A stretch of DNA of 64,000 nt from an uncultured Acidobacteriota bacterium (lineage in GTDB: Bacteria; Acidobacteriota; Terriglobia; Terriglobales; CAINCZ01): contig CAINCZ010000157.1 of the NCBI GenBank assembly GCA_903847195.1, positions 1 through 64,000 on the forward strand, written 5' to 3'. The notes below the pieces were generated by a model, which worked only from the letters and a program-made list of their open reading frames with translations, did not search any database and was not told the origin of the DNA. The position numbers and the translations under genes were made by a program. Below are positions 8,818-20,006 of the stretch, piece after piece (the first letter of the stretch is position 1; each line of letters opens with the position of its first letter).

Positions 8818-9411
8818 TTTCTCATCGGATACAAGCGAAGCCGCTCTCCGGCGATGGCTGGAAAGCGGCTTTGTGCTGCCTGAAAGGCGGGAACCAGGCG
8901 TGCCAGCTGAGATCTTCCCACGGCGGGAATCTTCATAGGCTCTGTGGAAAAGCTTGTGGAAGATGCGCCCCCGACTTTTGCAATCAATCTGATTTCAGCG
9001 ACTTAGATCGGTTTGTTGCATTTCTGTTGCAGCCTGTAAGCCCCTGATAAGAATACGCCTTCTCGGTTTGTCGAGAATGTGATGCAGTTCGGGCCGCCGC
9101 TGCGGCCCTGCCCGGCAGGAAAGTTGAGATTTGCACATTTTTGTCATACGGCCTAGAGCAAGCAAGTCGCCAAAACCGCGCTGTCGATCTTGTTCTGACG
9201 AGTTTTGTTGTTCTATTCCCGATTTGGTCGGCAGCGTGGTGGCACCGCGCGCGGAAGGGCCAAAGAGCGGCCTTTAGGGCTGGAGGGACACTTTCGATGT
9301 CTCGCCCAGCCATGCTGCTGCCGTGTGAAGCTTCCCGCGCGCTGCGGGAGCGTTGGAAGATGTTCCACACCGTTGCCTGTTAGAATCGAAAGTAGCCTCG
9401 AAAGTCTCCCT
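8818..9411 (+). other. Gene-free stretch ompH-lepA with several hairpins
   Basis: No credible coding frame in 594 bp. A stem-loop AAGCCGCT / AGCGGCTT (8838-8871) just after ompH may end that transcript. Three adjacent hairpins follow: TCTCG/CGAGA (9061-9076), GGGCCGC/GCGGCCC (9091-9108) and CTGCC/GGCAG (9107-9117). A TTGCAC-N17-TAGAGC pair starts near 9134. The lepA -10 candidate is TAGAAT at 9381-9386. TGTGGAAAA at 8943-8951 matches the DnaA-box consensus in reverse, but such matches are expected by chance. Confidence 0.5.
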
Positions 9412-11220
9412 ATGGACCGTGCCTTCATTCGCAATTTCGCCATCATTGCCCATATCGATCATGGGAAGACGACGCTTTCCGACCGTTTGTTGGAACTGAC
9501 CGGTTCGCTCACGGCGCGCGAAATGGCAGGCCAGGAGCAGGTGCTCGACGCCATGGACCTCGAGCGTGAGCGCGGTATCACCATCAAGGCCCATGCCGTC
9601 CGCATGATGTACAAGGCTCGCGACGGGCAGTTGTACCAGTTGAACCTGATCGACACCCCGGGCCACGTAGATTTCAGCTACGAGGTGTCGCGCTCGCTGG
9701 CTTCCTGCGAGGGTGCGTTGCTGGTCGTGGACGCCACCCAGGGCGTCGAGGCTCAGACCCTGGCGAACAGCTATCTGGCCATCAACCACGGGCTCGAGAT
9801 CATCCCTGTTATCAACAAGGTGGACTTGCAGAGCGCCGACGTGGAGCGCACCCGCGAAATGATCGAAGGTGCCGTCGGCCTGGACGCTTCCGACGCCCTT
9901 CTCATCAGCGCCAAGACCGGCCTCGGCGTGCCGGACGTGCTCGAGGCCATTGTGCGGCGCATACCGCCACCCAAGGGCGAGCCCGAAAAACCTCTGCAGG
10001 CGCTGGTTTTCGATTCGTGGTTTGACTCTTACCGTGGGGTCGTCGTGTTGACCCGCGTATTTGAGGGCACCATTCGCAAGGGCACAAAGATGCGCTTCAT
10101 GTCCAACGGTAAGGTCTACCAGGTGGAAGCGCTCGGCGTGCAGTCGCCGAAGCCTCTCGAAGTGGAAACGCTGGAAGCCGGCGAGGTCGGCTTCCTGACG
10201 GCGACCATCAAGACCGTGGCTGATTCCAAGATCGGCGATACCATCACGGACGACGACCGGCCTGCGGCCGAAGCGCTGCCGGGCTTTGAAGAAATCAAGC
10301 CGATGGTGTTTGCCGGCCTGTACACCGTCGATGCCCACGAGCACACGCTGCTGCGCGACGCGCTCGAGAAGCTGCGTTTGAACGACTCATCGTTTTTTTA
10401 CGAGCCCGAGTCCTCGGTGGCGCTCGGCTTCGGTTTCCGCTGCGGCTTCCTCGGCTTGCTCCACATGGACATCGTGCAGGAGCGACTGGAGCGCGAGTTC
10501 GACATCGACCTGATTACCACCGCGCCCAGCGTACGCTTTAAAGTCACACGCGCCGACGGCACGGTCGAGGAGGTCGATAATCCATCCAGGTGGCCGCCCA
10601 AGGGTGAGATTTTCAAGATCGAAGAGCCGGTGATCATGGCCACCATCATCACCAAGGAAGAGTTCGTCGGGGCTATTTTCAAGCTGGTTGAGGAGCGGCG
10701 CGGCAAGCAGAAGAATTTTGAGTACCTGAGCGGCTCGCGCGTTGTGCTTACCTATGAGCTGCCGCTGAGCGAGATCGTCCTCGACTTCTACGACAAGCTG
10801 AAGTCGGTCTCCAAGGGCTACGCCTCGCTCGACTACCACTTCTGCGGATTCTGGGAATCGGCGATGGAGAAGCTCGACATCCTCGTGGCCGGCGATGCCG
10901 TCGATGCGCTGTCCATCATCGTGCACCGCGATGTTGCCTACCAGCGCGGCCGTGCGCTGGTCTCCAAGATGCGCGAACTGATTCCGCGCCAGATGTTCGA
11001 AGTGGCCATACAGGCGGCCATCGGGGCCAAGGTCATCGCTCGCGAAACCGTCGGCGCCATCCGCAAGAACGTGATCGCCAAGTGCTACGGCGGCGATATT
11101 TCGCGCAAGCGCAAGCTGCTGGAGAAGCAGAAGGCAGGCAAGAAGCGCATGAAGCGCATCGGCAAGGTGGACATTCCGCAGGAAGCCTTCCTCGCCGTGT
11201 TACGCGTGGGCGAAGACTAG
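9412..11220 (+). CDS. lepA: Elongation factor 4 (LepA), ribosome-associated GTPase
   Basis: 602-residue translational GTPase that acts on stalled or post-translocation ribosomes. From ATG 9412 the protein begins [20 protein letters not shown], placing the P-loop (AHIDHGKT) at residues 13-20, as in LepA. Switch II is DTPGHVDF, and NKVD and SAKTG are the base-recognition motifs. The EF-G-like domains and the LepA-specific C-terminal domain ([15 protein letters not shown]) follow, with full family length. The open frame extends 69 codons upstream, but with no homology-like sequence. A weak -10 TAGAAT lies 25 bp before the start. Confidence 0.97.
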   Translation: MDRAFIRNFAIIAHIDHGKTTLSDRLLELTGSLTAREMAGQEQVLDAMDLERERGITIKAHAVRMMYKARDGQLYQLNLIDTPGHVDFSYEVSRSLASCEGALLVVDATQGVEAQTLANSYLAINHGLEIIPVINKVDLQSADVERTREMIEGAVGLDASDALLISAKTGLGVPDVLEAIVRRIPPPKGEPEKPLQALVFDSWFDSYRGVVVLTRVFEGTIRKGTKMRFMSNGKVYQVEALGVQSPKPLEVETLEAGEVGFLTATIKTVADSKIGDTITDDDRPAAEALPGFEEIKPMVFAGLYTVDAHEHTLLRDALEKLRLNDSSFFYEPESSVALGFGFRCGFLGLLHMDIVQERLEREFDIDLITTAPSVRFKVTRADGTVEEVDNPSRWPPKGEIFKIEEPVIMATIITKEEFVGAIFKLVEERRGKQKNFEYLSGSRVVLTYELPLSEIVLDFYDKLKSVSKGYASLDYHFCGFWESAMEKLDILVAGDAVDALSIIVHRDVAYQRGRALVSKMRELIPRQMFEVAIQAAIGAKVIARETVGAIRKNVIAKCYGGDISRKRKLLEKQKAGKKRMKRIGKVDIPQEAFLAVLRVGED

Positions 11221-11241
11221 GCTCCTTCTCCGCATATTTCT

Positions 11242-11271
11242 AACCGGCGCGGCCCAGCAGCCGCGCCGGTT
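11242..11271 (+). terminator. Terminator hairpin after lepA
   Basis: Perfect 12-bp inverted repeat AACCGGCGCGGC / GCCGCGCCGGTT (11242-11253, 11260-11271), loop 6 nt, starting 21 bp after the lepA stop. It is followed by TCACTTG, so the U-tract is poor. Confidence 0.6.
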
Positions 11272-11430
11272 CACTTGAAGCTTCGGCAGTCTCACGCGAA
11301 ACCGCGCCTGCCTGCCCATAATCTGCGTGCCGTCCATCGACGTCGGCCCAACCTTCAGCAGGAATGATTCGTTGTCGGTGCAGGCCGAGGCGTTGTGCCG
11401 AAACGCGGCGGGAAGCGCAAGGCGGTTCGC

Positions 11431-11436
11431 TACAAT
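11431..11436 (+). promoter_or_regulatory. -10 box for leaderless maf
   Basis: TACAAT ends 9 bp before the maf ATG (11446), so the predicted transcription start (about 11443) is within 3 nt of the start codon. No Shine-Dalgarno sequence is possible. No clear -35 is visible. Confidence 0.5.
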
Positions 11437-11445
11437 TAGTAAGTC

Positions 11446-12042
11446 ATGCTCATACTTGCTTCGGCCTCGCCACGTCGTCAGGAACTACTGCGCAACGCCC
11501 GCATCGTTTACAAGGTCTCTCCGGCCGACATCCCGGAGCAGTACAACGCCGGCGAACAGCCGCGCGCGTTTGCGGAACGGTTGGCGCGTGAAAAGGCCGA
11601 GCACATCTTCACCCGCATGCGGCCCGCGCCGGACCACCTCGTGCTCGGGGCCGACACTGTGGTGATCGTGGACGGCGAGGTGCTCGGCAAGCCCGCCGAC
11701 GAAGCGGATGCGGCGCGCATGTTGCGCCAGTTGAGCGGACGACGCCACGAGGTCACTACCGGCGTATGTCTGATTGGCCGGTCGATCGGTGCTGACGGTG
11801 ATGATGTGGCTCCCTTCATCGAGGTACGTTCGGAGACGACGCTGGTCACCTTCCGGCCGATTACGGACGAAGAAATTGAAGACTATATCGCCACCGGCGA
11901 GCCGATGGACAAAGCCGGGGCTTACGCGATTCAAGGTGTGGCATCGCGCTGGATTCCGCACGTCGAAGGCTGCTACACCAACGTGGTAGGACTGCCGGTG
12001 CCTCTCGTCTGCCGCATGCTGCGCGACCGCGGGCTGCTGTAG
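11446..12042 (+). CDS. maf: Maf family nucleotide pyrophosphatase
   Basis: 198-residue Maf/Ham1-fold protein that hydrolyses canonical or modified nucleoside triphosphates to monophosphates (dTTP/UTP or m7GTP types). Signature motifs: ASASPRRQELL at residues 5-15, GADTVV around residue 70, GKP, and SGRRHEVTTGV, and near the C-terminus EPMDKAGAYAIQG. Length is typical. The start ATG 11446 lies almost on the predicted transcription start. Which nucleotide it prefers cannot be decided by eye. It lies between lepA and moeA on the same strand, with its own promoter-like box. Confidence 0.93.
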   Translation: MLILASASPRRQELLRNARIVYKVSPADIPEQYNAGEQPRAFAERLAREKAEHIFTRMRPAPDHLVLGADTVVIVDGEVLGKPADEADAARMLRQLSGRRHEVTTGVCLIGRSIGADGDDVAPFIEVRSETTLVTFRPITDEEIEDYIATGEPMDKAGAYAIQGVASRWIPHVEGCYTNVVGLPVPLVCRMLRDRGLL

Positions 12043-12123
12043 CAGCAGTTTCCGGTGGGCAGACGCTCCAGCCGGACCGCTGAGGCGGCCCATGATTCTG
12101 CCCCGTGGCACCGCCCGGTCAGC

Positions 12124-12129
12124 TATGAT
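12124..12129 (+). promoter_or_regulatory. -10 box for nearly leaderless moeA
   Basis: TATGAT ends 12 bp before ATG 12142, predicting a leader of about 5 nt. There is no Shine-Dalgarno sequence and no convincing -35. Confidence 0.45.
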
Positions 12130-12141
12130 TTAGGTCTACTT

Positions 12142-13383
12142 ATGGATAAGGTCCTGTCTTTTGTCGAAGCGCGCCGCGTGGTGGAAGAAAAGGCGCGCAC
12201 CATCCGGCCGCATGCAACCGAGGTGCTGGCGCTGGCCGAAACTGCTGGCCGCGTGCTGGCCGAGTCCGTGTTGGCCGACCGCGATTTTCCCCCGTTTCCG
12301 CGTTCCACACGTGATGGTTTTGCCGTCCGCGCCGCCGATGTTGCCACCGTCCCCGCACGTCTGCGCCGGGTGGGTGAGATACGCGCAGGCGCTGCCCCGG
12401 TTGAAATCAACCCCGGCGAATGCGTCGAGATTATGACGGGCGCGCCCGTCCCTGCCAGTGCCGATGCTGTGGTGATGGTGGAGTACACGCGGCTGACGGG
12501 CGACCAGGTGGAGGTGCTGCAAACGGTCGCTTCGGGAGAGAATCTGGTGCCGCGCGGAGCCGAGGTAGGCGCCGGAGTGGAACTCCTTGGCACCGGTACG
12601 TTCATGAGCCATCAGGCCATTGCGATGGCGGCCAGCGCCGGGTACGCGCAGCTGCGCGTCTTCGTAAGGCCCACGGTGGCCGTGCTGGCGACCGGCGATG
12701 AATTGGTGGATGTTTCCCAGGCGCCCGGTCCCAACCAGATTCGCAATTCAAACAGCTACTCAGTGGCGGCGCAGGTGACCGCTGCAGGCGGAGCCGCCGT
12801 GGTGCTGCCGGTGGCGAATGATGATCTGCCGGCGCTGCGAGAGTTGATCCGGCAGGGCCTGCAGGCCGACATGCTGCTGCTTACGGGTGGCGTTTCGATG
12901 GGCAAGTACGACCTGGTGGAGCAGGTGCTGGCCGAATTCAAGGCCGAGTTCTACTTCACCGGCGCGCAGATTCAGCCCGGCAAGCCCATCGTCTGCGGTT
13001 GCTGCCCGGCGCCACCGGATGAAAGCGGCAAGCCGAAATGGCCCAAGTACTTCTTTGCTTTGCCGGGGAACCCGATTTCTACCATGGTCACCTTCGAACT
13101 GTTTGCCCGACCGCTGGTGGAGGCATTGGCCGGTCGCTCGCCGCGTCCTCTCTTGTTCCTTCAGGCGCGCCTCAAAGGACAGTTCCGCACCAAGACCGGC
13201 CTCACGCGCTTTCTGCCGGCGCGGCTTACCGGCGAATTTGAGCGCTGCGAGGTGGAACCGGTGCGTTGGCAGGGGTCAGGCGACCTGCGGTCAGCAACGC
13301 TGGCCAACGCCTATTTGGTGGTGCCTCCGGATCGAGAAGTGATCGCCGACGGTGAACTGGTAAGCGTGCTGCCGCAAATATAG
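12142..13383 (+). CDS. moeA: Molybdopterin molybdenumtransferase MoeA
   Basis: 413-residue enzyme that inserts molybdate (or tungstate) into adenylylated molybdopterin, the last step of Moco/Wco synthesis. Motifs seen: FPPFPRSTRDGFAVRAAD near residue 55, EIMTGAPVP near 95, the MoCF-like GDELV and NQIRNSNSY, TGGVSMGKYD, and ALPGNP near 310. Length is typical of MoeA. ATG 12142 is preferred over the upstream in-frame start at 12055 because the family's N-terminal domain begins here and a -10 box lies just before it. A cofactor of this type would be needed by the aldehyde ferredoxin oxidoreductase at 34.7 kb, although that enzyme uses tungsten in characterised members. Confidence 0.93.
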   Translation: MDKVLSFVEARRVVEEKARTIRPHATEVLALAETAGRVLAESVLADRDFPPFPRSTRDGFAVRAADVATVPARLRRVGEIRAGAAPVEINPGECVEIMTGAPVPASADAVVMVEYTRLTGDQVEVLQTVASGENLVPRGAEVGAGVELLGTGTFMSHQAIAMAASAGYAQLRVFVRPTVAVLATGDELVDVSQAPGPNQIRNSNSYSVAAQVTAAGGAAVVLPVANDDLPALRELIRQGLQADMLLLTGGVSMGKYDLVEQVLAEFKAEFYFTGAQIQPGKPIVCGCCPAPPDESGKPKWPKYFFALPGNPISTMVTFELFARPLVEALAGRSPRPLLFLQARLKGQFRTKTGLTRFLPARLTGEFERCEVEPVRWQGSGDLRSATLANAYLVVPPDREVIADGELVSVLPQI

Positions 13384-13409
13384 CGGCAGGTTTTCAACAG
13401 AAAATCCGG

Positions 13410-13418
13410 TTATTCACA
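13410..13418 (+). promoter_or_regulatory. DnaA-box-like nonamer before dnaG
   Basis: TTATTCACA matches TTWTNCACA and lies 67 bp before the dnaG ATG. A few matches are expected by chance in 64 kb, so it is only a candidate. Confidence 0.25.
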
Positions 13419-13484
13419 CCTTCTCAACACGGGCGGGGCGAATCGGCGCTTTCGCTATCGACGCTCAGGGGGGAAACTAGCAAC

Positions 13485-15281
13485 ATGGTGGATGCTGGCG
13501 ATTTCGCGCAGAACCTGAAGCAGCAGGCCGATATCGTCCAAATCATCGGTGAATACATCCGCCTGCGCAAGGCGGGCGCGCAGAATCACACCGGCCTCTG
13601 CCCCTTTCACAACGAAAAGACGCCCTCTTTTTCCGTCCACGCCACCCGGCAGTTCTTTCATTGCTTCGGATGCGGCGAATCGGGCGACGTATACAAGTTC
13701 ATCCAGAAGATCGAAAACCTCAGCTTTCCTGAGGCCGTCAGGCTGGTCGCGCAGAAGCTGGGTGTGCCCATGCCGAAGGCGGCCTATCAGAGCGAGGCGG
13801 AGTCCCGCGAGGCGAAGCTGCGCGGCGCTGTGCTCGACCTGCACGAACAAGCCTGTGCCTGGTTCCAGGAACAGATGCGCCGCCCCGAAGGTGCACAGGC
13901 CCGCCAGTATCTGGCCGGACGCGGCTTGAGCCCCGAGACAATCGCTCGCTTTCGCATTGGCTACGCCCCCGATTCCGGCTTCCTGCTGCGCGATGCGCTG
14001 CGGCGCAGCGGCAATGATGAACTGCTGAAGGAAAGCGGCCTGTTTTCCTGGAAGGAACCTGCCGCCGATGCCGAGGGAACGGCGGCGCAGGCGGCTACGG
14101 CGATCTATTCGCGATTCCGCAACCGGGTGTTGTTTCCGATCACCAACGAATCAGGACGGGTGATCGCCTTCACCGGGCGCACCCTGGCGACCGACGAAAA
14201 GGCGGGACCGAAGTACCTGAACTCGCCGGAAACCGCCATCTATTCGAAGTCGCTGGTCCTGTTCAACCTCGATAAGGCCAAGGAGTTCATTCGCAAGCTG
14301 AACTTCGCCATCCTGGTCGAGGGCCAGATGGACTGCATCTCGCTGTTCGCCGCCGGAGCGCAGAACGTGATTGCCTCGTCGGGTACGGCTTTTACGGAAG
14401 CGCAGGCGCGCCTGCTGGGGCGGTTCAGCAAGAAGATCGTGGTCAATTTTTACCCGGATACGGCCGGAGCCAAAGCGGCCGAGCGCTCGCTGGCGCTGCT
14501 GGTGGAGCAGGAATTCGACATCAAGGTGCTGACGCTGGAAGAGGGTTACGACCCTGACCTGTTCGTGCGCCGCAAAGGGATGGCGGAGTACGTAAAGGTG
14601 ATGAAGGCGGCACCCCGGTACTTCGACTACCTCATCGACCGGGCGCGGCAGCGCTTTCCGCAGTCGGCCGACGGCAAGGTCAAGGCTCTCAACTTCCTGC
14701 TGCCGCACATCCAGCGCGTACCGAGCCGAATTGGGCGCGACGAACTGGCCAACGAAATATCCCAGAAGCTCGGCATCAGCTCCGACGTGCTGCGGCAGGA
14801 GTTGCGCTTTGCCGCCGGCGCGCGTGGTGCGGTCCAGGTGAGAACCGATGCGGCAACGCTGGTCACCCCCGCCGAGCGGGTGCTGGTGCGGGCACTGGCA
14901 GAAGCCGACTCCGGGCAGGCGCCGGAGGTTCGTACGGTGCTGACGGCCGAGCGGCTCCACGAGGGCCTGTCCAGCGAGACGCTGCTCGAAGCGCTACTAC
15001 AGTTGCCGCCCGGGACAGACCCGATGGCGCTCGAATTGAGCGTCTCTGACCGTAACCTGCTGGCCGAGGCCCTGCTGCGCCAGGAATCCGGCGAACTGAC
15101 GGCTGAACTCGTCCAGGGTGCGCTAGAGGCTTTGCGGCTCAAGCGGATGCGCGTCCGCGACCAGGAGATCGCTGCCCACGTCGGCAAGGCCGAAAGCGCC
15201 CATGACCCGGCTCAGGCGCTGCGGGAAAAACTGGATCTGGCCCGAAAAATGGCCGGCACCCCGGCCCACGAGCGCAGCTAG
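13485..15281 (+). CDS. dnaG: DNA primase DnaG
   Basis: 598-residue primase that makes RNA primers on the lagging strand. The N-terminal CHC2 zinc finger has Cys39, His42, Cys60 and Cys63 (CPFH, FHCFGC). The catalytic TOPRIM domain follows, with the EGQMD acidic motif near residue 283 and NFYPDTAGAKAA (the D-x-D-equivalent region). The C-terminal helicase-interaction region is about 150 residues and more divergent. Length is typical. ATG 13485 is preceded by GGGGGGAAAC. It lies directly upstream of rpoD, the classical dnaG-rpoD order. Confidence 0.97.
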   Translation: MVDAGDFAQNLKQQADIVQIIGEYIRLRKAGAQNHTGLCPFHNEKTPSFSVHATRQFFHCFGCGESGDVYKFIQKIENLSFPEAVRLVAQKLGVPMPKAAYQSEAESREAKLRGAVLDLHEQACAWFQEQMRRPEGAQARQYLAGRGLSPETIARFRIGYAPDSGFLLRDALRRSGNDELLKESGLFSWKEPAADAEGTAAQAATAIYSRFRNRVLFPITNESGRVIAFTGRTLATDEKAGPKYLNSPETAIYSKSLVLFNLDKAKEFIRKLNFAILVEGQMDCISLFAAGAQNVIASSGTAFTEAQARLLGRFSKKIVVNFYPDTAGAKAAERSLALLVEQEFDIKVLTLEEGYDPDLFVRRKGMAEYVKVMKAAPRYFDYLIDRARQRFPQSADGKVKALNFLLPHIQRVPSRIGRDELANEISQKLGISSDVLRQELRFAAGARGAVQVRTDAATLVTPAERVLVRALAEADSGQAPEVRTVLTAERLHEGLSSETLLEALLQLPPGTDPMALELSVSDRNLLAEALLRQESGELTAELVQGALEALRLKRMRVRDQEIAAHVGKAESAHDPAQALREKLDLARKMAGTPAHERS

Positions 15282-15423
15282 ATTGTTGAATTTATTCAGG
15301 CGCGGCTCGTTTTATTTGAAACCAAATCAACTATTGCGCCATCTAAATCGTGAGGCGGGTACACTGGTAGGAGTGCGCCCAAACACGGGAGCCGTCGGTT
15401 AAGTGCGCCCCTACTCGGCGTGT

Positions 15424-15429
15424 TATAAT
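15424..15429 (+). promoter_or_regulatory. Putative -10 box of rpoD
   Basis: Perfect TATAAT about 100 bp before the rpoD start, in the dnaG-rpoD gap. A second, weaker CATAAT is at 15446-15451. No consensus -35 is visible upstream of either. Confidence 0.5.
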
Positions 15430-15530
15430 CAAGAGCTTTGGTTCGCATAATATTCGAGATTTGAAATTCCCGCCGCTGGAGCGCGCCGATCAAATCCGTT
15501 TTGGGGCGCCGCTGATGAGGTATTGCCGCT

Positions 15531-17234
<1,704 letters not shown>

Positions 17235-17239
17235 GTAGT

Positions 17240-18361
17240 TCAGTGGCTTCGGGAGTCGGTAGGAAAGTAAGTGATTTCAACCGGCTCCCCATCCCACATC
17301 CCAAGGTAAAAAGGGCGAACTCCAAACATCGCTGCTTCTTCGTGGAAGGCTGACTGAAGCGCAACAAACTGCTCGCACCAGACCTGCTCGATTTCAAGAG
17401 CTACCGCATACGGAAGATACTTCTCGTAGATTCCGGCCTGATTGCTGGGGCCTTCGAAGCGGTCTTTCGGCAGGCGCTCGACCGAAAGAAGAAACTCGCG
17501 AAATCCTTCAATTTCCCTCAGCAGAATACGCCCGTCATCCGTGGGAAATTTCATCCACAGGAGTGACGATGCATTTACCGCCACTAAGCATAGCGTTAAT
17601 GGCATTGTAACCATCGGGAAATGGGTTCCAAGAAGAACGGCGCCCATGGCAACTGCAGCCAGACAAGGCGCGAGCATGCCAAACAGAATGATCGCCCGTC
17701 CCAGCACTGCCCCCCGGATGTGTCTTCGCAACGCACGAAAGAAGTCAACAATTCTCAGCACAACAAAAAAACCGTAGTAGCCTGCCGGAGCCAGGACTGC
17801 AAACGGTAGAACCAAGGCCGCAAACTGCTCAAAGGACACAGGGTTTGCGGTCAGAGCTATGACCGCAAAAGAAAGGCCGCAGCCGACCAAGAGATGGCGA
17901 CGGTTAGTGGAGAACCACTTGCCAGCCACCGTCTCGTGAAAATGGCGCGACACTTGCCAGATGGCTGCTGCTATTTTGGGTGCCGATATGTCAACCGGTG
18001 CGCGTCTCCCCAAGTGAGGACCAAATAGTGCTTCAGCGAGCAGTGATTCATCTTTGGATAACGAAACCTGTTCTTTAGGCTTTGTCACTGCACGCAAAAA
18101 GGTCTTGCCCTTTTCTTGCTGCAGAACCGCAACCTTCTTTGAGACCAGGCCTAGCACACATGCCCAAAGCGCACGGTCATCAAAGCGCTCCTTCCATATG
18201 AAGCGCATCATTGCGGGTGAAATCCCGCGCGGCGGACTGTAGAGCGTAAACACGGAGCCGCTATCTCCGCGCCCTAGGAACCACCAGACTCCCGCATAAA
18301 AAGCACAGACAATCGCGAACCCGATGATCGCATTGGGCGTGGATGGCGTCAGGAATTGCAT
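17240..18361 (-). CDS. DUF2207-like membrane protein lacking the N-terminal ectodomain
   Basis: 373-residue membrane protein of unknown function. One N-terminal transmembrane helix (about 10-28) is followed by the YSPPRGISPAMMRFI motif, a soluble stretch, then four or so hydrophobic segments between about 150 and 270, and the C-terminal signature EIEGFREFLLSVER and YEKYLPYAVALEIEQVW. These motifs match the C-terminal half of DUF2207/YciQ-like proteins, as I recall the family. The long N-terminal extracellular domain of full-length members is missing, and the 170 bp upstream leave no room for it. Base composition looks poorer in GC than its neighbours, hinting at transfer. It is divergent from dnaB. 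Confidence 0.75.
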   Translation of the reverse strand: MQFLTPSTPNAIIGFAIVCAFYAGVWWFLGRGDSGSVFTLYSPPRGISPAMMRFIWKERFDDRALWACVLGLVSKKVAVLQQEKGKTFLRAVTKPKEQVSLSKDESLLAEALFGPHLGRRAPVDISAPKIAAAIWQVSRHFHETVAGKWFSTNRRHLLVGCGLSFAVIALTANPVSFEQFAALVLPFAVLAPAGYYGFFVVLRIVDFFRALRRHIRGAVLGRAIILFGMLAPCLAAVAMGAVLLGTHFPMVTMPLTLCLVAVNASSLLWMKFPTDDGRILLREIEGFREFLLSVERLPKDRFEGPSNQAGIYEKYLPYAVALEIEQVWCEQFVALQSAFHEEAAMFGVRPFYLGMWDGEPVEITYFPTDSRSH

Positions 18362-18436
18362 GTGCTTCGAAGGGTGATTCGGTCGTCGCGTTACGATAGC
18401 ACTACTCTCAGGGCGGTACTAGTGCGCTTCATCGCG

Positions 18437-18474
18437 TTTTCCACAATATTTTGCTTTTTCCACCGCGTTCCACA
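18437..18474 (+). promoter_or_regulatory. DnaA-box-like repeats before dnaB
   Basis: TTTTCCACA (18437-18445) fits TTWTNCACA. Two further TTCCAC-type sequences follow: TTTTCCACC at 18456-18464 and TTCCACA at 18468-18474. They lie 57-94 bp before the dnaB ATG in an AT-richer patch. Only the first is a full match. Confidence 0.3.
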
Positions 18475-18530
18475 GGATAGCGCTCTTGAGCTCGCGCCCT
18501 CGCGGTGTAACCATCAGCAGATAAGTCCCT

Positions 18531-19934
18531 ATGTCTACTTTTACCCAGTCCGCATCCATGTTGCCCGTCAGCCTGCAGGCGGAGCGCGCCATTCTGGGCG
18601 CCATACTGCTCGACAATTTCTGCTACACCCAGGCGGCGGCCAGGCTCAAGCCCGACGATTTTTCGCTCGACTCGCATCGCCGTATCTATGCCCACGTTGT
18701 CGCTCTGGCCGAAGCCGGCAAGCCCGTTGATTTCGTTACGCTCAGCGAGGAGTTGGGCCGCAACAAGGACCTTGAGGCCGTCGGTGGTGTCGCCTATCTG
18801 ACCTCTCTGACCGACGGTCTGCCGCGCGTGCAGAACATCGAGCACTACATCCAGATCGTGCGCGACAAGGCCCTGCTGCGCGGCGTCATCCACGCCTCGA
18901 ATAAAGCCATCGAGGCAGCCGCGGCCCAGGAGGAGACGGCGGAAGAAATTCTTGCCAGTGCCGAGTCGACGCTGATGCATCTGGCGCAGGATCGGCTGGC
19001 CGGTACCCTGACCGGCTTCAACGAAATCTACAAGGCCGAGATCGGCGACCTGAACAAGCTCTACGAGCTGGGCAAGTCCGTCACCGGTCTGGCGACGCAT
19101 TTCGACAAGTTCGACGAGATGACGAGCGGGTTGCAGCCCTCGGACCTGATCATCATCGCCGCCCGTCCCTCGATGGGCAAGACCGCGCTGGCGATGAATA
19201 TCGCCGAGAACGCGGCCGTGATGGACGGCAAGACCGTGGCGTTCTTTTCGCTGGAAATGTCGAAGAAGGCGCTGGTGATGCGCCTGCTGTGTTCGCAGGC
19301 CAACGTGGACGCGCACAAGATCCGCCGCGGCTTCATCAGCGGAGCCGACCGTGACAAGTTGAAGGACGCCCTGGTGCGCCTCGGCCAGGCGCCACTGTTC
19401 ATCGACGATACTCCGGCGATTACCGTCAGCGAACTGCGCGCCAAAGCGCTGAGGCTGAAGCATCAGCAGAAAGAGCTGCACCTGATCGTGGTGGACTACC
19501 TGCAACTAATGTCGGGCTCGTCCGCCGCCGGCCGCCGTCCCGAGAACCGCAACCAGGAGGTATCGGCGATTTCGCGCGGACTGAAGATGATCGCCAAAGA
19601 CATGAAGGTGCCGGTGATCGCGCTTTCGCAGTTGAGCCGCGGACCGGAGACACGAGACGGCGACCACCGCCCGCAACTCTCCGACCTGCGCGAATCCGGC
19701 TCGATCGAGCAGGACGCCGACCTGGTGGCTTTCATCTTCCGCCCCGAATACTACGTGCGCGACGAAGAAAAAAAGAAGGAGCTGGAAGAGAAGGGCTCGG
19801 AGATCCTCGTCCAGAAGCAGCGTAACGGCCCCGTGGGCATGTTCCATCTGCGCTTCAACAAAGGGGCGACGCGCTTTGAGAACATCAGCGATTACGGCGA
19901 TGCGCCGTCCGACAGCGGTGGGGATGATTACTAG
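18531..19934 (+). CDS. dnaB: Replicative DNA helicase DnaB
   Basis: 467-residue hexameric helicase that unwinds DNA at the replication fork. The N-terminal primase-interacting domain (residues ~10-110, EAERAILGAILLDN-like start) is joined by a linker to the RecA-like ATPase with Walker A ARPSMGKTALAMN (about 205-217), Walker B VVDYLQLMSG, and the DnaB-specific DLRESGSIEQDAD. Length is typical and no intein is present. ATG 18531 gives the canonical N-terminus. The gene is divergent from the DUF2207 gene and convergent with aceA. Confidence 0.97.
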   Translation: MSTFTQSASMLPVSLQAERAILGAILLDNFCYTQAAARLKPDDFSLDSHRRIYAHVVALAEAGKPVDFVTLSEELGRNKDLEAVGGVAYLTSLTDGLPRVQNIEHYIQIVRDKALLRGVIHASNKAIEAAAAQEETAEEILASAESTLMHLAQDRLAGTLTGFNEIYKAEIGDLNKLYELGKSVTGLATHFDKFDEMTSGLQPSDLIIIAARPSMGKTALAMNIAENAAVMDGKTVAFFSLEMSKKALVMRLLCSQANVDAHKIRRGFISGADRDKLKDALVRLGQAPLFIDDTPAITVSELRAKALRLKHQQKELHLIVVDYLQLMSGSSAAGRRPENRNQEVSAISRGLKMIAKDMKVPVIALSQLSRGPETRDGDHRPQLSDLRESGSIEQDADLVAFIFRPEYYVRDEEKKKELEEKGSEILVQKQRNGPVGMFHLRFNKGATRFENISDYGDAPSDSGGDDY

Positions 19935-20006
19935 CTTTACAGATAGCGCCGCCCCGCCTCACGCGCTATGCGGTTGAAGCGGGGCAGCAGGTGTCGCCAG
20001 GTTCGC

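Noticed and set aside
8943..8951. Replication origin candidate from TGTGGAAAA
   Set aside because: Single DnaA-box match without a box cluster, AT-rich unwinding region, or dnaA/dnaN nearby.
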